Position numbers and translations under genes: made by a program. The notes under the pieces are model-generated. The model was not told the DNA's origin, made no database searches, and saw only the letters and a program-made list of their open reading frames with translations. Positions 19,211 through 36,356 of a stretch of 64,000 nucleotides of DNA are shown in pieces. The DNA comes from Arcobacter sp. CECT 8985 (GTDB lineage Bacteria; Campylobacterota; Campylobacteria; Campylobacterales; Arcobacteraceae). The stretch is taken from positions 1 to 64,000 of the forward strand of contig NZ_PDKC01000002.1 in assembly GCF_004116495.1 (NCBI RefSeq), given 5' to 3'. Positions within the stretch are counted from its first letter, which is position 1; every line of letters begins with the position of its first letter.

Positions 19211-19636
19211 ATGGCTAAAAAAGTAGAAGGTACACTTAAACTTCAAATACCAGCTGGAGCTGCAAATCCATCACCTCCTGTAGGACCTGCATTAGGTCAA
19301 AGAGGTATTAATATTATGGAATTTTGTAAAGCTTTTAACGAAAAAACAAAAGATAAATCAGGATTTACTATACCAGTAGAAATTACTGTATATTCTGATA
19401 AAAGTTTTACATTTGCATTAAAACAACCACCAATGACTGACTTAATTAAAAAAGTTTCAGGAATTAAAAAAGGTTCTGACAATCCACTTAAAAACAAAAT
19501 TGGAAAGTTAACTAAAGAACAAGTTTTAGAAATTGTTGATATGAAAATTGCTGATTTAAACACAGATGATAAAGAGCAAGCATCTAAAATTGTTGCTGGT
19601 TCTGCAAGATCTATGGGTATTGAAGTAGAAGCATAA
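19211..19636 (+). CDS. rplK: 50S ribosomal protein L11
   Basis: A 141-aa L11 of the GTPase-associated centre. The N-terminal [23 protein letters not shown] and the C-terminal [10 protein letters not shown] are typical. Its usual partner rplA follows after 70 bases. The spacer carries a short AAGTCT/AGACTT hairpin (19642-19660). Confidence 0.98.
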   Translation: MAKKVEGTLKLQIPAGAANPSPPVGPALGQRGINIMEFCKAFNEKTKDKSGFTIPVEITVYSDKSFTFALKQPPMTDLIKKVSGIKKGSDNPLKNKIGKLTKEQVLEIVDMKIADLNTDDKEQASKIVAGSARSMGIEVEA

Positions 19637-19706
19637 TTTCTTAAAAGTCTAACCACCAGACTTCAAAAACAGGCGGTAGCAAAATAAATAAATTGCGGAG
19701 TAAAAA

Positions 19707-20405
19707 ATGGCAAAAGTTTCAAAAAGATATAAAGCATTATCTGAAAAGATTGAAGATAAAAACTATTCGTTAGCGGAAGCTTGTTCTCATTTAAAAGAAC
19801 TTAAATCTGCTAAATTTGATGAGAGTATTGAAGTAGCTCTTAACTTAAATGTTGACCCAAGACACGCTGATCAAATGATCAGAGGTGCAGTTGTTCTTCC
19901 TCATGGTACTGGTAAAACTGTAAGAGTAGCAGTTTTTGCAAAAGGTGCAAAAATGGATGAAGCAAAAGCAGCTGGTGCAGATATTGTTGGAAATGATGAT
20001 TTAGCAGCAGATATTCAAGCTGGTAACATCAACTTCGATGTTTTAATTGCAACACCTGATTGTATGGGTATTGTAGGTAAAGTAGGTAGAATCCTTGGGC
20101 CAAAAGGTTTAATGCCGAATCCTAAAGTTGGTACTGTAACTATGGATGTAACAAAAGCTGTTAGTGATGCTAAAGGTGGTCAAGTTACATATAGGGTTGA
20201 TAAAAAAGGTAATATGCAAGCAGCAGTTGGAAAAATTTCTTTTTCAGAAGATGCTATTAAAGAAAATATTATAGCATTTGTTTCAGCTATTAATAAAGCT
20301 AAACCAGCAAGTGCAAAAGGTAGATACATTGGAAATGCAGCAGTTTCATTAACAATGTCACCATCTGTTAAATTAGATACTACTGAATTAATGGATATCA
20401 AATAA
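19707..20405 (+). CDS. rplA: 50S ribosomal protein L1
   Basis: A 232-aa L1, the stalk protein that binds 23S rRNA and in many bacteria represses its own operon. The [17 protein letters not shown] stretch near 65, the [19 protein letters not shown] motif near 127 and the closing [10 protein letters not shown] are visible. The ribosome binding site is GCGGAG. Confidence 0.98.
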   Translation: MAKVSKRYKALSEKIEDKNYSLAEACSHLKELKSAKFDESIEVALNLNVDPRHADQMIRGAVVLPHGTGKTVRVAVFAKGAKMDEAKAAGADIVGNDDLAADIQAGNINFDVLIATPDCMGIVGKVGRILGPKGLMPNPKVGTVTMDVTKAVSDAKGGQVTYRVDKKGNMQAAVGKISFSEDAIKENIIAFVSAINKAKPASAKGRYIGNAAVSLTMSPSVKLDTTELMDIK

Positions 20406-20407
20406 TT

Positions 20408-20579
20408 AAGTAAGGCTTTGCCTTATTTAATTAACATTCAATAGTAAGGATTTTTTAGTCCTTATGTTTGAGTGTTAATCAAAGCACTGACTTAAAACTG
20501 AAGACAGCCGGTTAAGAGCGCCTCCGTTCTTTGTAAAACCTGCTTAAGTTCATCATGTTTTGAAAGGAGGAATATAATA
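20408..20579 (+). promoter_or_regulatory. L10-type leader region upstream of rplJ
   Basis: The 174-base spacer holds a small hairpin AAGTAAGGC/GCCTTATTT (20408-20428). A long stem follows, in which ATTAACA (20430-20436) pairs with TGTTAAT (20473-20479) and TAAGGA pairs with TCCTTA around a T-rich loop. About 100 structured bases then lead to a strong AAAGGAGG ribosome binding site. Position and layout fit the L10(L12)4-binding autoregulatory leader, but I could not test its consensus. Confidence 0.55.
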
Positions 20580-21068
20580 ATGACTAAACAACAAAAATCT
20601 GAAGTTATTGATTTTTTAACTTCTGAATTTAAAGAGTCTCAAGCAATTGTAGTTTGTGATTATAAAGGTCTTACTCATAAACAGTTAGAATCTTTAAGAA
20701 TCTCTGCAAAAGAAAATGGGGCTAAAGTTCAAGTGGCTAAAAATACTCTTGTAACTGTTGCAGTTAAAAATGCAGAGTTAGGAGATGTTGAATTATCAGG
20801 AACAAATATTTTCTTATGGTCTGAAGATCAAATTTCTGCTTGTAAAGTTGCAGATAAATTTGCTCAGGCTAATAGTGAAAAATTTGCTATTAAATCTGGT
20901 ATTATTGAAGGTGAGATTGCAGATCTTGATAGAGTTAATGCATTCGCTAAATTACCATCTAGAGAAGAACTTCTTGGTATGCTTGCTGCTACATGGATGG
21001 CACCAGTTACTAACTTTACTATTGGGCTTGATGCTCTTAGAAAGAAAAAAGAAGAAGAGGCTGCGTAA
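20580..21068 (+). CDS. rplJ: 50S ribosomal protein L10
   Basis: A 162-aa L10 that anchors L7/L12 dimers to the ribosome. The VVCDYKGLTHKQLESLR stretch near 22 and VAKNTLVTVAVK near 51 are the usual family features. The C-terminal helix that binds L7/L12 ends in charged residues. It is preceded by the structured leader and followed by rplL after 51 bases. Confidence 0.97.
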   Translation: MTKQQKSEVIDFLTSEFKESQAIVVCDYKGLTHKQLESLRISAKENGAKVQVAKNTLVTVAVKNAELGDVELSGTNIFLWSEDQISACKVADKFAQANSEKFAIKSGIIEGEIADLDRVNAFAKLPSREELLGMLAATWMAPVTNFTIGLDALRKKKEEEAA

Positions 21069-21119
21069 TTTAGATACGCATTTATTATAAAAAATTAAAA
21101 ATAAATTAAGGAATATGAA

Positions 21120-21497
21120 ATGGCAATTTCTAAAGAAGACGTATTAGAATACATCTCTGGTTTATCTGTATTAGAATTATCAGAATTAGTAAAAGAATTT
21201 GAAGAAAAATTTGGTGTATCTGCACAACCTGTTGCAGTTGCTGGTGGAGCAGTTGCTGGTGGAGCTGCTGAAGCTGCTGAAGAAAAAACTGAATTCAACG
21301 TTGTGTTAAAAGACGCTGGAGCTAAGAAAATTAACGTAATTAAAGTAATTAGAGCGTTAACTGGATTAGGATTAAAAGAAGCAAAAGCAATGGCTGAAGA
21401 AGCTGGTGCAGTTGTTAAAGAAGGTGCTTCAAAAGAAGACGCTGAAGCTGCAAAAGCTGAATTAGAAGGTGCTGGAGCTACTGTAGAATTAGCATAA
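21120..21497 (+). CDS. rplL: 50S ribosomal protein L7/L12
   Basis: A 125-aa L7/L12 with an N-terminal dimerisation domain, an Ala/Gly-rich hinge (about 38-57) and the C-terminal factor-binding domain with [20 protein letters not shown] and [13 protein letters not shown]-type helices. It forms the mobile stalk that recruits translation GTPases. Confidence 0.98.
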   Translation: MAISKEDVLEYISGLSVLELSELVKEFEEKFGVSAQPVAVAGGAVAGGAAEAAEEKTEFNVVLKDAGAKKINVIKVIRALTGLGLKEAKAMAEEAGAVVKEGASKEDAEAAKAELEGAGATVELA

Positions 21498-21520
21498 TTT
21501 TACGCACTACCTAGAATACG

Positions 21521-21614
21521 TATACAAGGCTCTTTGCCTTGTATAAGATTAGCATCTTTGAGGGCTAAGGTTAGAATTTTAAATAGAAATTTAACCTTAT
21601 CCTTTAGGGATGCT
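21521..21614 (+). promoter_or_regulatory. Two tandem hairpins between rplL and rpoB
   Basis: Hairpin 1 is TATACAAGGC (21521-21530), a TCTTT loop and GCCTTGTATA (21536-21545), a perfect 10-bp stem. Hairpin 2 has AGCATC (21551-21556) pairing with GATGCT (21609-21614) and TAAGGTTA (21566-21573) pairing with TAACCTTA (21592-21599). TTTT follows. The rplL-rpoB spacer is a known place for attenuation and processing, which would set the ratio of L7/L12 to polymerase. Confidence 0.6.
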
Positions 21615-21638
21615 TTTGCGCTTTATATAAAAAGCTAA

Positions 21639-30359
<8,721 letters not shown>

Positions 30360-30368
30360 AAACTTATC

Positions 30369-30758
30369 ATGGATATACTATCGCTTTTTTTTATTTTTAT
30401 TGCTGTTGAATTATTTGAAACCAATTGGCAAAAATCAGATACAATCTATGGATTACTCAATAACAATTTAAATATTTTTAATAAAAGCATCTTTTTTTAC
30501 TTCTTATTAAATGCAAGTTTTATTTACTCTATTTTTTTAACTATTTATTTAAACAATTACAATTTACTTATGTTAAGTATAGTTGCTATAAAATTTTTTG
30601 ATATTTCATTTAAAATATCAATACTACAAAAAATAAACAATGGATTGTCTTTTGAAGAGATAATGCCAAATGTACAAATCTCATATTTACTTAGATATTT
30701 TAATGTATTTGCATATCCTATAACATTCTTATTTGCTAATAACTTTTTTCAATACTGA
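30369..30758 (+). CDS. Hypothetical four-helix membrane protein
   Basis: A 129-aa very hydrophobic protein not recognised. About four membrane helices are visible (roughly 3-17, 42-60, 66-84 and 107-126), separated by short polar loops; one loop carries SFKISILQKINNGLSFEE. The ATG lies 26 bases after rpoC with no clear ribosome binding site, so it may be translated by read-through. It is followed 39 bases later by the EAL gene in the same direction. Confidence 0.65.
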   Translation: MDILSLFFIFIAVELFETNWQKSDTIYGLLNNNLNIFNKSIFFYFLLNASFIYSIFLTIYLNNYNLLMLSIVAIKFFDISFKISILQKINNGLSFEEIMPNVQISYLLRYFNVFAYPITFLFANNFFQY

Positions 30759-30797
30759 TAATTATTATCTTAAGTCTTTTTATGTTATATTTCCAAT

Positions 30798-31505
30798 ATG
30801 AATATGAAAGAATTTAAAAATATAATAATAGAAGCTGATTATTATACAAAATATGAAGCAATAATAGATATTAATACAACTGATGTTTATGCTTATGAAG
30901 CATTGTCCAAATTTGAAATTGACAACAAAATTATTACAACAGAAGAGATATTTCGTTACTTACACCATAATAATGAACTTTTTTATAAATTAGAGAAAAG
31001 AAATAAACAATTACAAATTCAAAATTTCAATATGAATACAAAACTATTTCTTAATTTTGATGCAGATATCTGTGTTAGTGAAGAACAAGAAAAATATTGG
31101 GAAAATTTTTTAATTAAAAATAAAAATAGTATTGTTGTTGAAATAACTGAAAATGGAAGTGATGATGAAACTAGTGCAAAAATCATGAGGAATTTCTCTA
31201 CATGGTTAAGTGATAAATCAATCGATACTGCACTTGATGATTTTGGTCAAGATGGTTCTATGTTCTCTTTTTTTATGATGAATGGCAGTAAGTACATTAA
31301 AATAGATAAATCATTTTTACAACAAATAAAATCAAATAGAAATTTTATATATTATTTAAAAGGTGTTCTTCATACAATAAAACTCAATGGACAAAAAAGT
31401 ATAATTGAAGGTGTAGAAACAAAACAGGATTTAGAAATTGCAAAGAGTTTAGGTTGTGATTATGTGCAAGGATACTATTTTGATGAGTATAAAATAATAA
31501 AATAG
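30798..31505 (+). CDS. EAL-domain protein (probable cyclic-di-GMP phosphodiesterase)
   Basis: A 235-aa single-domain EAL protein. The signature reads E34-A-L with Lys at the usual Arg position (YEALSKF). Other metal and catalytic residues appear kept: LNFD near 82, EITEN near 112, DDFG near 146, KIDKSF near 166, EGVET near 201 and QGYYF near 220. It would hydrolyse c-di-GMP to pGpG. There is no sensor or GGDEF domain, so its input must come from another protein or from expression level. Confidence 0.82.
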   Translation: MNMKEFKNIIIEADYYTKYEAIIDINTTDVYAYEALSKFEIDNKIITTEEIFRYLHHNNELFYKLEKRNKQLQIQNFNMNTKLFLNFDADICVSEEQEKYWENFLIKNKNSIVVEITENGSDDETSAKIMRNFSTWLSDKSIDTALDDFGQDGSMFSFFMMNGSKYIKIDKSFLQQIKSNRNFIYYLKGVLHTIKLNGQKSIIEGVETKQDLEIAKSLGCDYVQGYYFDEYKIIK

Positions 31506-31578
31506 TATAATTTTAAATTATATCAATATTATCTTATTATGATATAATTTAATAATATAAATATAATAAAGGACTAAA

Positions 31579-31866
31579 ATGCAATATTTAGTAATTGCTT
31601 ATGATAATGATAATGCTTTAGAAAAAAGACTTGAAGTAAGAGATGCACATATGCAAGGCGCAAAGAAATTAATGGCTGAAGGTAAAATAATTAATGCAGG
31701 TGCATTGATAGAAGAAGATAAAATGGTAGGATCTACACTATATGTAGATTTTGAGACAGATGATGAATTGAATGAATGGTTAGAAAATGAGCCATATGTA
31801 AAAAATGATGTATGGAATATGGATGAATTCCAAATCGTTCCTGTGAAACTACTTCCTAAAGATTAA
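31579..31866 (+). CDS. YciI-like protein; its 3' end is the island attachment site
   Basis: A 95-aa YciI-fold protein (MQYLVIAYDN at the start, AGALIEEDKMVGST near 45, DPY-like ENEPYVKNDVW near 74). The family has ferredoxin-like folds of mostly unknown function. The last 36 bases, ending at the stop codon, are repeated at 39022-39057. The island therefore inserted at the very 3' end and left an intact coding sequence. Confidence 0.85.
   Translation: MQYLVIAYDNDNALEKRLEVRDAHMQGAKKLMAEGKIINAGALIEEDKMVGSTLYVDFETDDELNEWLENEPYVKNDVWNMDEFQIVPVKLLPKD
31831..31866 (+). repeat. attL-like direct repeat at the yciI 3' end
   Basis: This 36-base segment matches 39022-39057 at 32 positions. It starts with CAAATCGTTCC and ends with TACTTCCTAAAGATTAA in both copies. 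The four mismatches lie in the centre. It forms the left edge of the defence island. Confidence 0.85.
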
Positions 31867-31968
31867 CAAAACTTCTCAAAACTAGCCTATAAATCGAACT
31901 TTTATGGGTTTTAGTTTTGCAAAACCTTCCTAAAATTTTCCAAATTTTTTAGAATAATTACAGTATTT

Positions 31969-32007
31969 TTACGGTACCAAGAAACTTTTAGAAAGTCAGT
32001 ACCGTAA
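31969..32007 (+). repeat. 9-bp inverted repeat before the integrase remnant
   Basis: TTACGGTAC (31969-31977) is repeated as its reverse complement GTACCGTAA at 31999-32007, ending 4 bases before the integrase ATG. It may be a recombinase or operator arm site of the former element. Confidence 0.4.
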
Positions 32008-32011
32008 TAAA

Positions 32012-32554
32012 ATGGCAAGAACTGTTAAACCCCTGAATGATACGCAACTTAAAAATGCTAAAGTTACAGAAGTGATATAAGTACTATATTTATCTTTAAA
32101 CTACTTCCTTATGTATTTGTTAGAAGTGAAAATATAATATTAATGAGATGGAATGAATTAAATTTAGAAGAGGGTTATTGGGCTATACCAAAAGAAAAGA
32201 TGAAAATGAATATAGAATTTGTTTGTCCATTGCCCATCAAGCTATTAAGCTTATGAAAGAAATAGAGCCATATTTAAGAAATAGGAGTGAATTTGTATTC
32301 CCTTCTCCACAAAAGAGTGATAAGGTGTATCAGGTGTAACCCTAAGTGATACATTAGTAAGACTTGGATATCAAAATAGACATACAGAACATGGTTTTCA
32401 TTCTGATATTATAGAAGCATGTTTAGCTCATAAAGAGAGAAATAGAGTAAAAGCTTCATATAATGGAGAATCAAAGTTTAAATATTTTGAAGAGAAGAGG
32501 GAGCTTATTCAATGGCATGCTAATTGGTTGGATAATATTCTTGATCAATATTAA
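32012..32554 (+). pseudogene. Degraded P4-type tyrosine recombinase (integrase)
   Basis: The first codons read MARTVKPLNDTQLKNAKVTE, the usual start of P4-family integrases, and then stop at once. The sequence resumes with KLLPYVFVRSENI...MRWNELNLEEG...WAIPKEKMKM, continues in another frame with HQAIKLMKEIEPYLRNRSEFVFP, and ends with SDIIEACLAHKERN...KYFEEKRELIQWHANWLD. The middle of the protein is lost by a large deletion, and frameshifts and stops interrupt the rest. It is non-functional but identifies how the island arrived. Confidence 0.85.
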
Positions 32555-32671
32555 TTTATGATCCTTTTTTACTTAATATTATATAGAATAACTTCAAAGT
32601 TTAATTAGAATCCTTTTTTTGCAATATGATGTCAAAAAAGCTTCTTTAAATACTAATAAAGGTTAATAAAC

Positions 32672-32706
32672 TTGACTTTTTTGCAAAAATATGTCAAAAT
32701 ATGACA
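32672..32706 (+). promoter_or_regulatory. Possible promoter/operator of the RloA-like gene
   Basis: A TTGACT box (32672-32677) is followed by the inverted pair TGTCA (32692-32696) and TGACA (32702-32706), just upstream of the ATG. The arrangement would suit a repressor site at the promoter. A good -10 box is not evident. Confidence 0.3.
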
Positions 32707-32731
32707 ATTGATTAATAAAAAGGTTAAATCT

Positions 32732-34030
32732 ATGCTAATTGAGTTTAAAGTTAAAAATTATCGTTCTATAAAAGAAGAACAAACATTGTCAATGGTAAAG
32801 TCAAGTGCTAAAGAGTTAGAAGATACTAATACATTTCCTACGCCAGAAAAGAAGAAACAAATAAAACTGCTTAATAGTGCAACTATTTATGGCCCTAATG
32901 CATCTGGGAAAAGTAATTTATTAAAAGCTATGAAAGCTATGCAAAGATTAGTTTTAGATTCTGGCTCAAAGATAAAAAGAGGAACAAAATTACCAATTAT
33001 ACCTTTTTTATTAGATGAAGAGACAAAAAATGAACCAACAGAATTTGAAGTAGTATTTATCTCTAAAAATGTTAGATATCAATATGGATTTATGTTAAAT
33101 AGTGAAATGATATTAGAAGAGTGGCTTTATGCCTTTCCCGAAGGAGTTTCTCAAACTTGGTTTGAAAGAGAATATAAAGAGAATGAAAAAGATACAAATT
33201 GGTATTTTGGTTCAAAGTTTTCAGGAAATAAAAAAATATGGAGTGAATCTACTCGTAAAAATGCATTATTCTTATCAACTGCAATACAATTAAATAGTGA
33301 ACAGTTAAAACCAGTTTACGATTGGTTTAATGATATTTTATATGTTCTAGCGACTACTGTAAGTCTTGATCCAGGATTTACATATGAATTGTATGATAAA
33401 GATAAGTATAAAAAACTTATCAATGAGTTTCTTAATATAGCAGATTTAGATATCGAGGGATTAAATATTACAGAAGAAGATTTTGATTCATCAATATTAC
33501 CATCAGATATGCCTGAAGACATTAGAGATAAAATATGTGAAGATATGAAAGATAAAAAAATGCTTGATGTAGCTTCTGTACATAAAAGTATACAGGGAAA
33601 AGATATTTATTTTGATTTTGAAGATGAATCAGATGGTACAAAAAAGTTTTTAGCTTTTATTGGTCCTTGGATTGATTCTTTAGAAAGTGGAAATGTTTTA
33701 GTAATTGATGAACTTAATGATAACTTTCACCCTTTAATGGTTAAATTTTTAATAGAATTATTCCATAACAAAGAAATAAATACAAGCAATGCACAGTTAA
33801 TCTTTACGTCTCATGATACTTCTGTTATGACACAAGATATTTTTAGACGTGATCAAATTTGGTTCTGCGAAAAGAATAATAAAGCAAGTGAATATTTTTC
33901 ATTAATTGAGTTTAAACCAAGAAAAGGTGTTACTGATATTGAAAAAAGTTATTTTAGTGGTCGATATGGAGCATTACCATACTTTAAGAGTATCGTAAAT
34001 TCTATGAAGGCTAAGACTGATGGGGAGTAG
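32732..34030 (+). CDS. RloA/AbiLi-like AAA ATPase (phage defence)
   Basis: A 432-aa ABC/SMC-like ATPase of the AAA_15/RloA type. The N-terminal IEFKVKNYRSIKEEQTLSM is characteristic. Walker A GPNASGKS is at about 54-61, Walker B VLVIDEL near 320 and the H-loop SHDTSVM near 358. The ATG at 32732 has an AAAGG ribosome binding site; the longer frame from TTG 32708 does not. It overlaps the RloB gene by 11 bases. Such ATPase-Toprim pairs act as abortive-infection defence (AbiL, with OLD and PARIS as cousins). Confidence 0.87.
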   Translation: MLIEFKVKNYRSIKEEQTLSMVKSSAKELEDTNTFPTPEKKKQIKLLNSATIYGPNASGKSNLLKAMKAMQRLVLDSGSKIKRGTKLPIIPFLLDEETKNEPTEFEVVFISKNVRYQYGFMLNSEMILEEWLYAFPEGVSQTWFEREYKENEKDTNWYFGSKFSGNKKIWSESTRKNALFLSTAIQLNSEQLKPVYDWFNDILYVLATTVSLDPGFTYELYDKDKYKKLINEFLNIADLDIEGLNITEEDFDSSILPSDMPEDIRDKICEDMKDKKMLDVASVHKSIQGKDIYFDFEDESDGTKKFLAFIGPWIDSLESGNVLVIDELNDNFHPLMVKFLIELFHNKEINTSNAQLIFTSHDTSVMTQDIFRRDQIWFCEKNNKASEYFSLIEFKPRKGVTDIEKSYFSGRYGALPYFKSIVNSMKAKTDGE

Positions 34031-34718
34031 AAAAAGAAATGTAGGGACAAGAAATAAGCAAATTCGTTACACGGGGGATACTGTGTTGATAGTTTGTGAA
34101 GGGAAAGAAACAGAGCCAAATTATTTAGAAGAGTTGAAGCACCATTTTTCTTTAAACCAAGCTGCAGTTGTTGTTGACCCTACATCTGGTTCAGCACCAA
34201 ATTCTCTAGTAAAGCATGCAAAAGATGAAATAAAAAAAGCTTGTAAACTTGGAAACCCTTATGCAAAAGTTTATTGTGTTATTGATAAAGATCAGCATCC
34301 AACTTATGCAGCGGCTTTAGAAGATATAAAAAATTTTAACGAAAGTACACGGAAAGAATGTGATACTGTATTATGCGCAATTACTTCTGTGCCATGTTTT
34401 GAATATTGGATTTTAATGCATTATGTACAAACTACAAAAAGTTTTGGTACTGGAGGAAGTAGTCCTTGCGGACAGCTTATAAGTACAGAATTAAAAAGAC
34501 ATATCCCGGGATATGAAAAAGCAAATAGAGCGTTAACAAAAATACTAATAGCACAAAAGCTTACAACTGCTAGAGTAAATAGTGCAGTAACATATAATGC
34601 AGCAAAAAGTGCAGGTACAGATGACCCTTCTTCTAAAATGCATTTATTGGTAGATGAGTTAGAATATTTAAAACAAAATAAGCATTTTGGAGAAGATAGA
34701 AAAAGGTGCCCTCTATGA
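34020..34718 (+). CDS. rloB: RloB/AbiLii-like Toprim protein (phage defence)
   Basis: A 232-aa RloB family protein. The Toprim-like acidic residues are seen in VCEGKETEPNYLEEL (Glu27) and CVIDKDQH (Asp89, Asp91). The CFEYWILMHY motif follows near 120. The ATG lies inside the end of the ATPase gene. The pair is expected to work as a nuclease or tRNA/DNA-damaging effector (RloB) under ATPase control, by analogy with AbiL; the actual target is unknown. Confidence 0.87.
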   Translation: MGSRKRNVGTRNKQIRYTGDTVLIVCEGKETEPNYLEELKHHFSLNQAAVVVDPTSGSAPNSLVKHAKDEIKKACKLGNPYAKVYCVIDKDQHPTYAAALEDIKNFNESTRKECDTVLCAITSVPCFEYWILMHYVQTTKSFGTGGSSPCGQLISTELKRHIPGYEKANRALTKILIAQKLTTARVNSAVTYNAAKSAGTDDPSSKMHLLVDELEYLKQNKHFGEDRKRCPL

Positions 34719-34779
34719 GATATTTGATATTTAATACAATTTAGTTTTGTATTTATGAGATGATTGAGAAAAAGTAGCT

Positions 34780-34812
34780 ATAGAATATATTACATTTTGC
34801 AATATATTCTAT
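34780..34812 (+). terminator. 12-bp hairpin after rloB
   Basis: ATAGAATATATT (34780-34791) pairs perfectly with AATATATTCTAT (34801-34812) around a 9-base loop. It is 62 bases after the rloB stop. There is no T run, so it is terminator-like only. It opens a 432-base gene-free stretch up to 35150. Confidence 0.4.
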
Positions 34813-34891
34813 GGTTATTAAAAAAAATACTAGAATTAACCATGTTAAATAATGGAGAGTTCTCTAAATATAATTTGATATAAGGAGTATT

Positions 34892-34900
34892 ATGAAATAA
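34892..34900 (+). other. Two-codon minigene with a strong ribosome binding site
   Basis: TAAGGAG is followed at normal spacing by ATG AAA TAA. The ribosome binding site looks real but the frame stops after one codon. It may be the remnant of a deleted gene or a leader signal upstream of the CBASS operon. Confidence 0.3.
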
Positions 34901-34939
34901 GAGCGAGTTGTTGATTTAAGTACTTAAGATTATTGTTTT

Positions 34940-34985
34940 AAGCATATAACCTGATTGCCGTCAGGTTAGTTTCTATGCTTTTCTA
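34940..34985 (+). terminator. Hairpin in the rloB - CBASS spacer
   Basis: AAGCATA (34940-34946) pairs with TATGCTT (34974-34980), and inside it AACCTGA (34948-34954) pairs with TCAGGTT (34961-34967) around TTGCCG. TTCTAT follows. It probably ends the upstream transcript, separating the RloAB and CBASS units. Confidence 0.5.
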
Positions 34986-34993
34986 TAAATTAA

Positions 34994-35130
34994 GTGTTAC
35001 TAAAATTGGTTGTATTAGTACAATTAATCTATACGAAGTTTCAAAATGATTATAGTTTAATGTACATAAAATTAAAATAAATGAGATCTTTAATCTATTA
35101 TTTTATTCAATATATCCTTTTTAGTAACAC
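34994..35130 (+). repeat. 12-bp inverted repeats bounding the CBASS 5' region
   Basis: GTGTTACTAAAA (34994-35005) recurs as the exact reverse complement TTTTAGTAACAC (35119-35130). The 113 bases between contain no frame. The right arm ends 20 bases before the CD-NTase ATG. It could be a small inserted element or a long-range stem that sequesters the start. Confidence 0.5.
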
Positions 35131-35150
35131 CTATGAAAAGGAAAAAATAC

Positions 35151-36356
35151 ATGAGTAAAACTCAAACAAATGCTTTACCTATGAAAATAGTTGAAGAACT
35201 TACTAAAGGGTTGGATATTTCTGATTCTATGTTTAAAGAAGCAGAGAAAAAGTATTATGCAGTTGCAAAATACTTAGGAGAATCTACAAATCCACTATTA
35301 CAAGGTGTAGATATATATCTGCAAGGTTCTATGAAATTAAGAACAGTTGTAAAACCTCATAAAAAGGATGAGTTTGATATAGACCTAGTAATACTTTTAC
35401 CTAATGTAAACTCAAGTCATAATTCTGACATGATTCATAAATTAATTGGTGATAGATTAAAAGAAGATAAATCTCCATACAAAGATATTTGTGAATCTAA
35501 AAATAGATGTTGGACAATCAATTATAAAACTAGATTTCATCTAGATATCACTCCTGCAATTAATAATGCTTTTGTAGAAGCAGAAGTATTTCACTATACA
35601 GATACTGCAGAATTAGTTCCTGATAAAAAGTTAAAAGAATGGAAAGATAGTAATCCAAAGGGATTAGCTAAATGGTTTTCTGATATTGCTAAGTTAATGC
35701 CTATCTTTGTTTTAAAAAGGTTTGTAGCATTTGATTCTGCTCTTTCAGTAAAAGCTATTAATGAGCGTTATACAGTTGAAGATATCCCAGATAATAATGA
35801 GTTTAAGGGATTATTGAGAAGAACAATACAACTTTTGAAAAAACATAGAGACTATTATTTTATAGAAAGAAAAGAATCTCCAGAAGAGTATAAACCAATC
35901 TCTATATTAATTACAACATTAGCTACAAAGTCTTATGAAAAAATTGTACTTGATAGAGTAGAGTATAGCTGTCCATTTGAAATGATGAAAGATATTGTCG
36001 GTCAGATGCATCTGTTTATAAATAAAGAAAATGGATTTAAGGTTGCTAATCCAACAAATGAAAATGAGAATTTTGCAGAAAAGTGGAATGATGATATTGA
36101 ATATGCTAAAGCATTTGAACAATGGCAAAAAACAGTATTTGAAGAACTTGATGAACTTCAGAAACAAAGTGGTATTGATACGATTGGAAGAGTTCTTGAA
36201 AAATCTTATGGGAAAGATTCTTCAAATAGAGTTATTGAATCTTTCAATAAAGAAGTAAAGGATGGTAGAGATATTGGAAAGATTGCTACTGGTATTCTTA
36301 CTGCAACTGAAGCTACTGCTACAGTAAAAGAAAATAAGTTCTTTGGAGTGCATTAA
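35151..36356 (+). CDS. CBASS CD-NTase (cGAS/DncV-like cyclic nucleotide synthase)
   Basis: A 401-aa nucleotidyltransferase of the cGAS/DncV-like group that makes a cyclic oligonucleotide alarm on phage infection. The QGSMKLRT motif (Gly59-Ser60), the D76-x-D78 pair in DEFDIDLVI and the third aspartate Asp132 in FHLDITPAI form the complete metal site. The ATG at 35151 is preferred over 35133 because it follows AAAAGG at good spacing. The stop overlaps the E2-like gene (TAATG). The nucleotide product cannot be told from sequence. Confidence 0.9.
   Translation: MSKTQTNALPMKIVEELTKGLDISDSMFKEAEKKYYAVAKYLGESTNPLLQGVDIYLQGSMKLRTVVKPHKKDEFDIDLVILLPNVNSSHNSDMIHKLIGDRLKEDKSPYKDICESKNRCWTINYKTRFHLDITPAINNAFVEAEVFHYTDTAELVPDKKLKEWKDSNPKGLAKWFSDIAKLMPIFVLKRFVAFDSALSVKAINERYTVEDIPDNNEFKGLLRRTIQLLKKHRDYYFIERKESPEEYKPISILITTLATKSYEKIVLDRVEYSCPFEMMKDIVGQMHLFINKENGFKVANPTNENENFAEKWNDDIEYAKAFEQWQKTVFEELDELQKQSGIDTIGRVLEKSYGKDSSNRVIESFNKEVKDGRDIGKIATGILTATEATATVKENKFFGVH

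Noticed and set aside
19297-19656. 119-codon frame on the minus strand over rplK
   Set aside because: It is the antisense of the certain rplK gene and has no family features.
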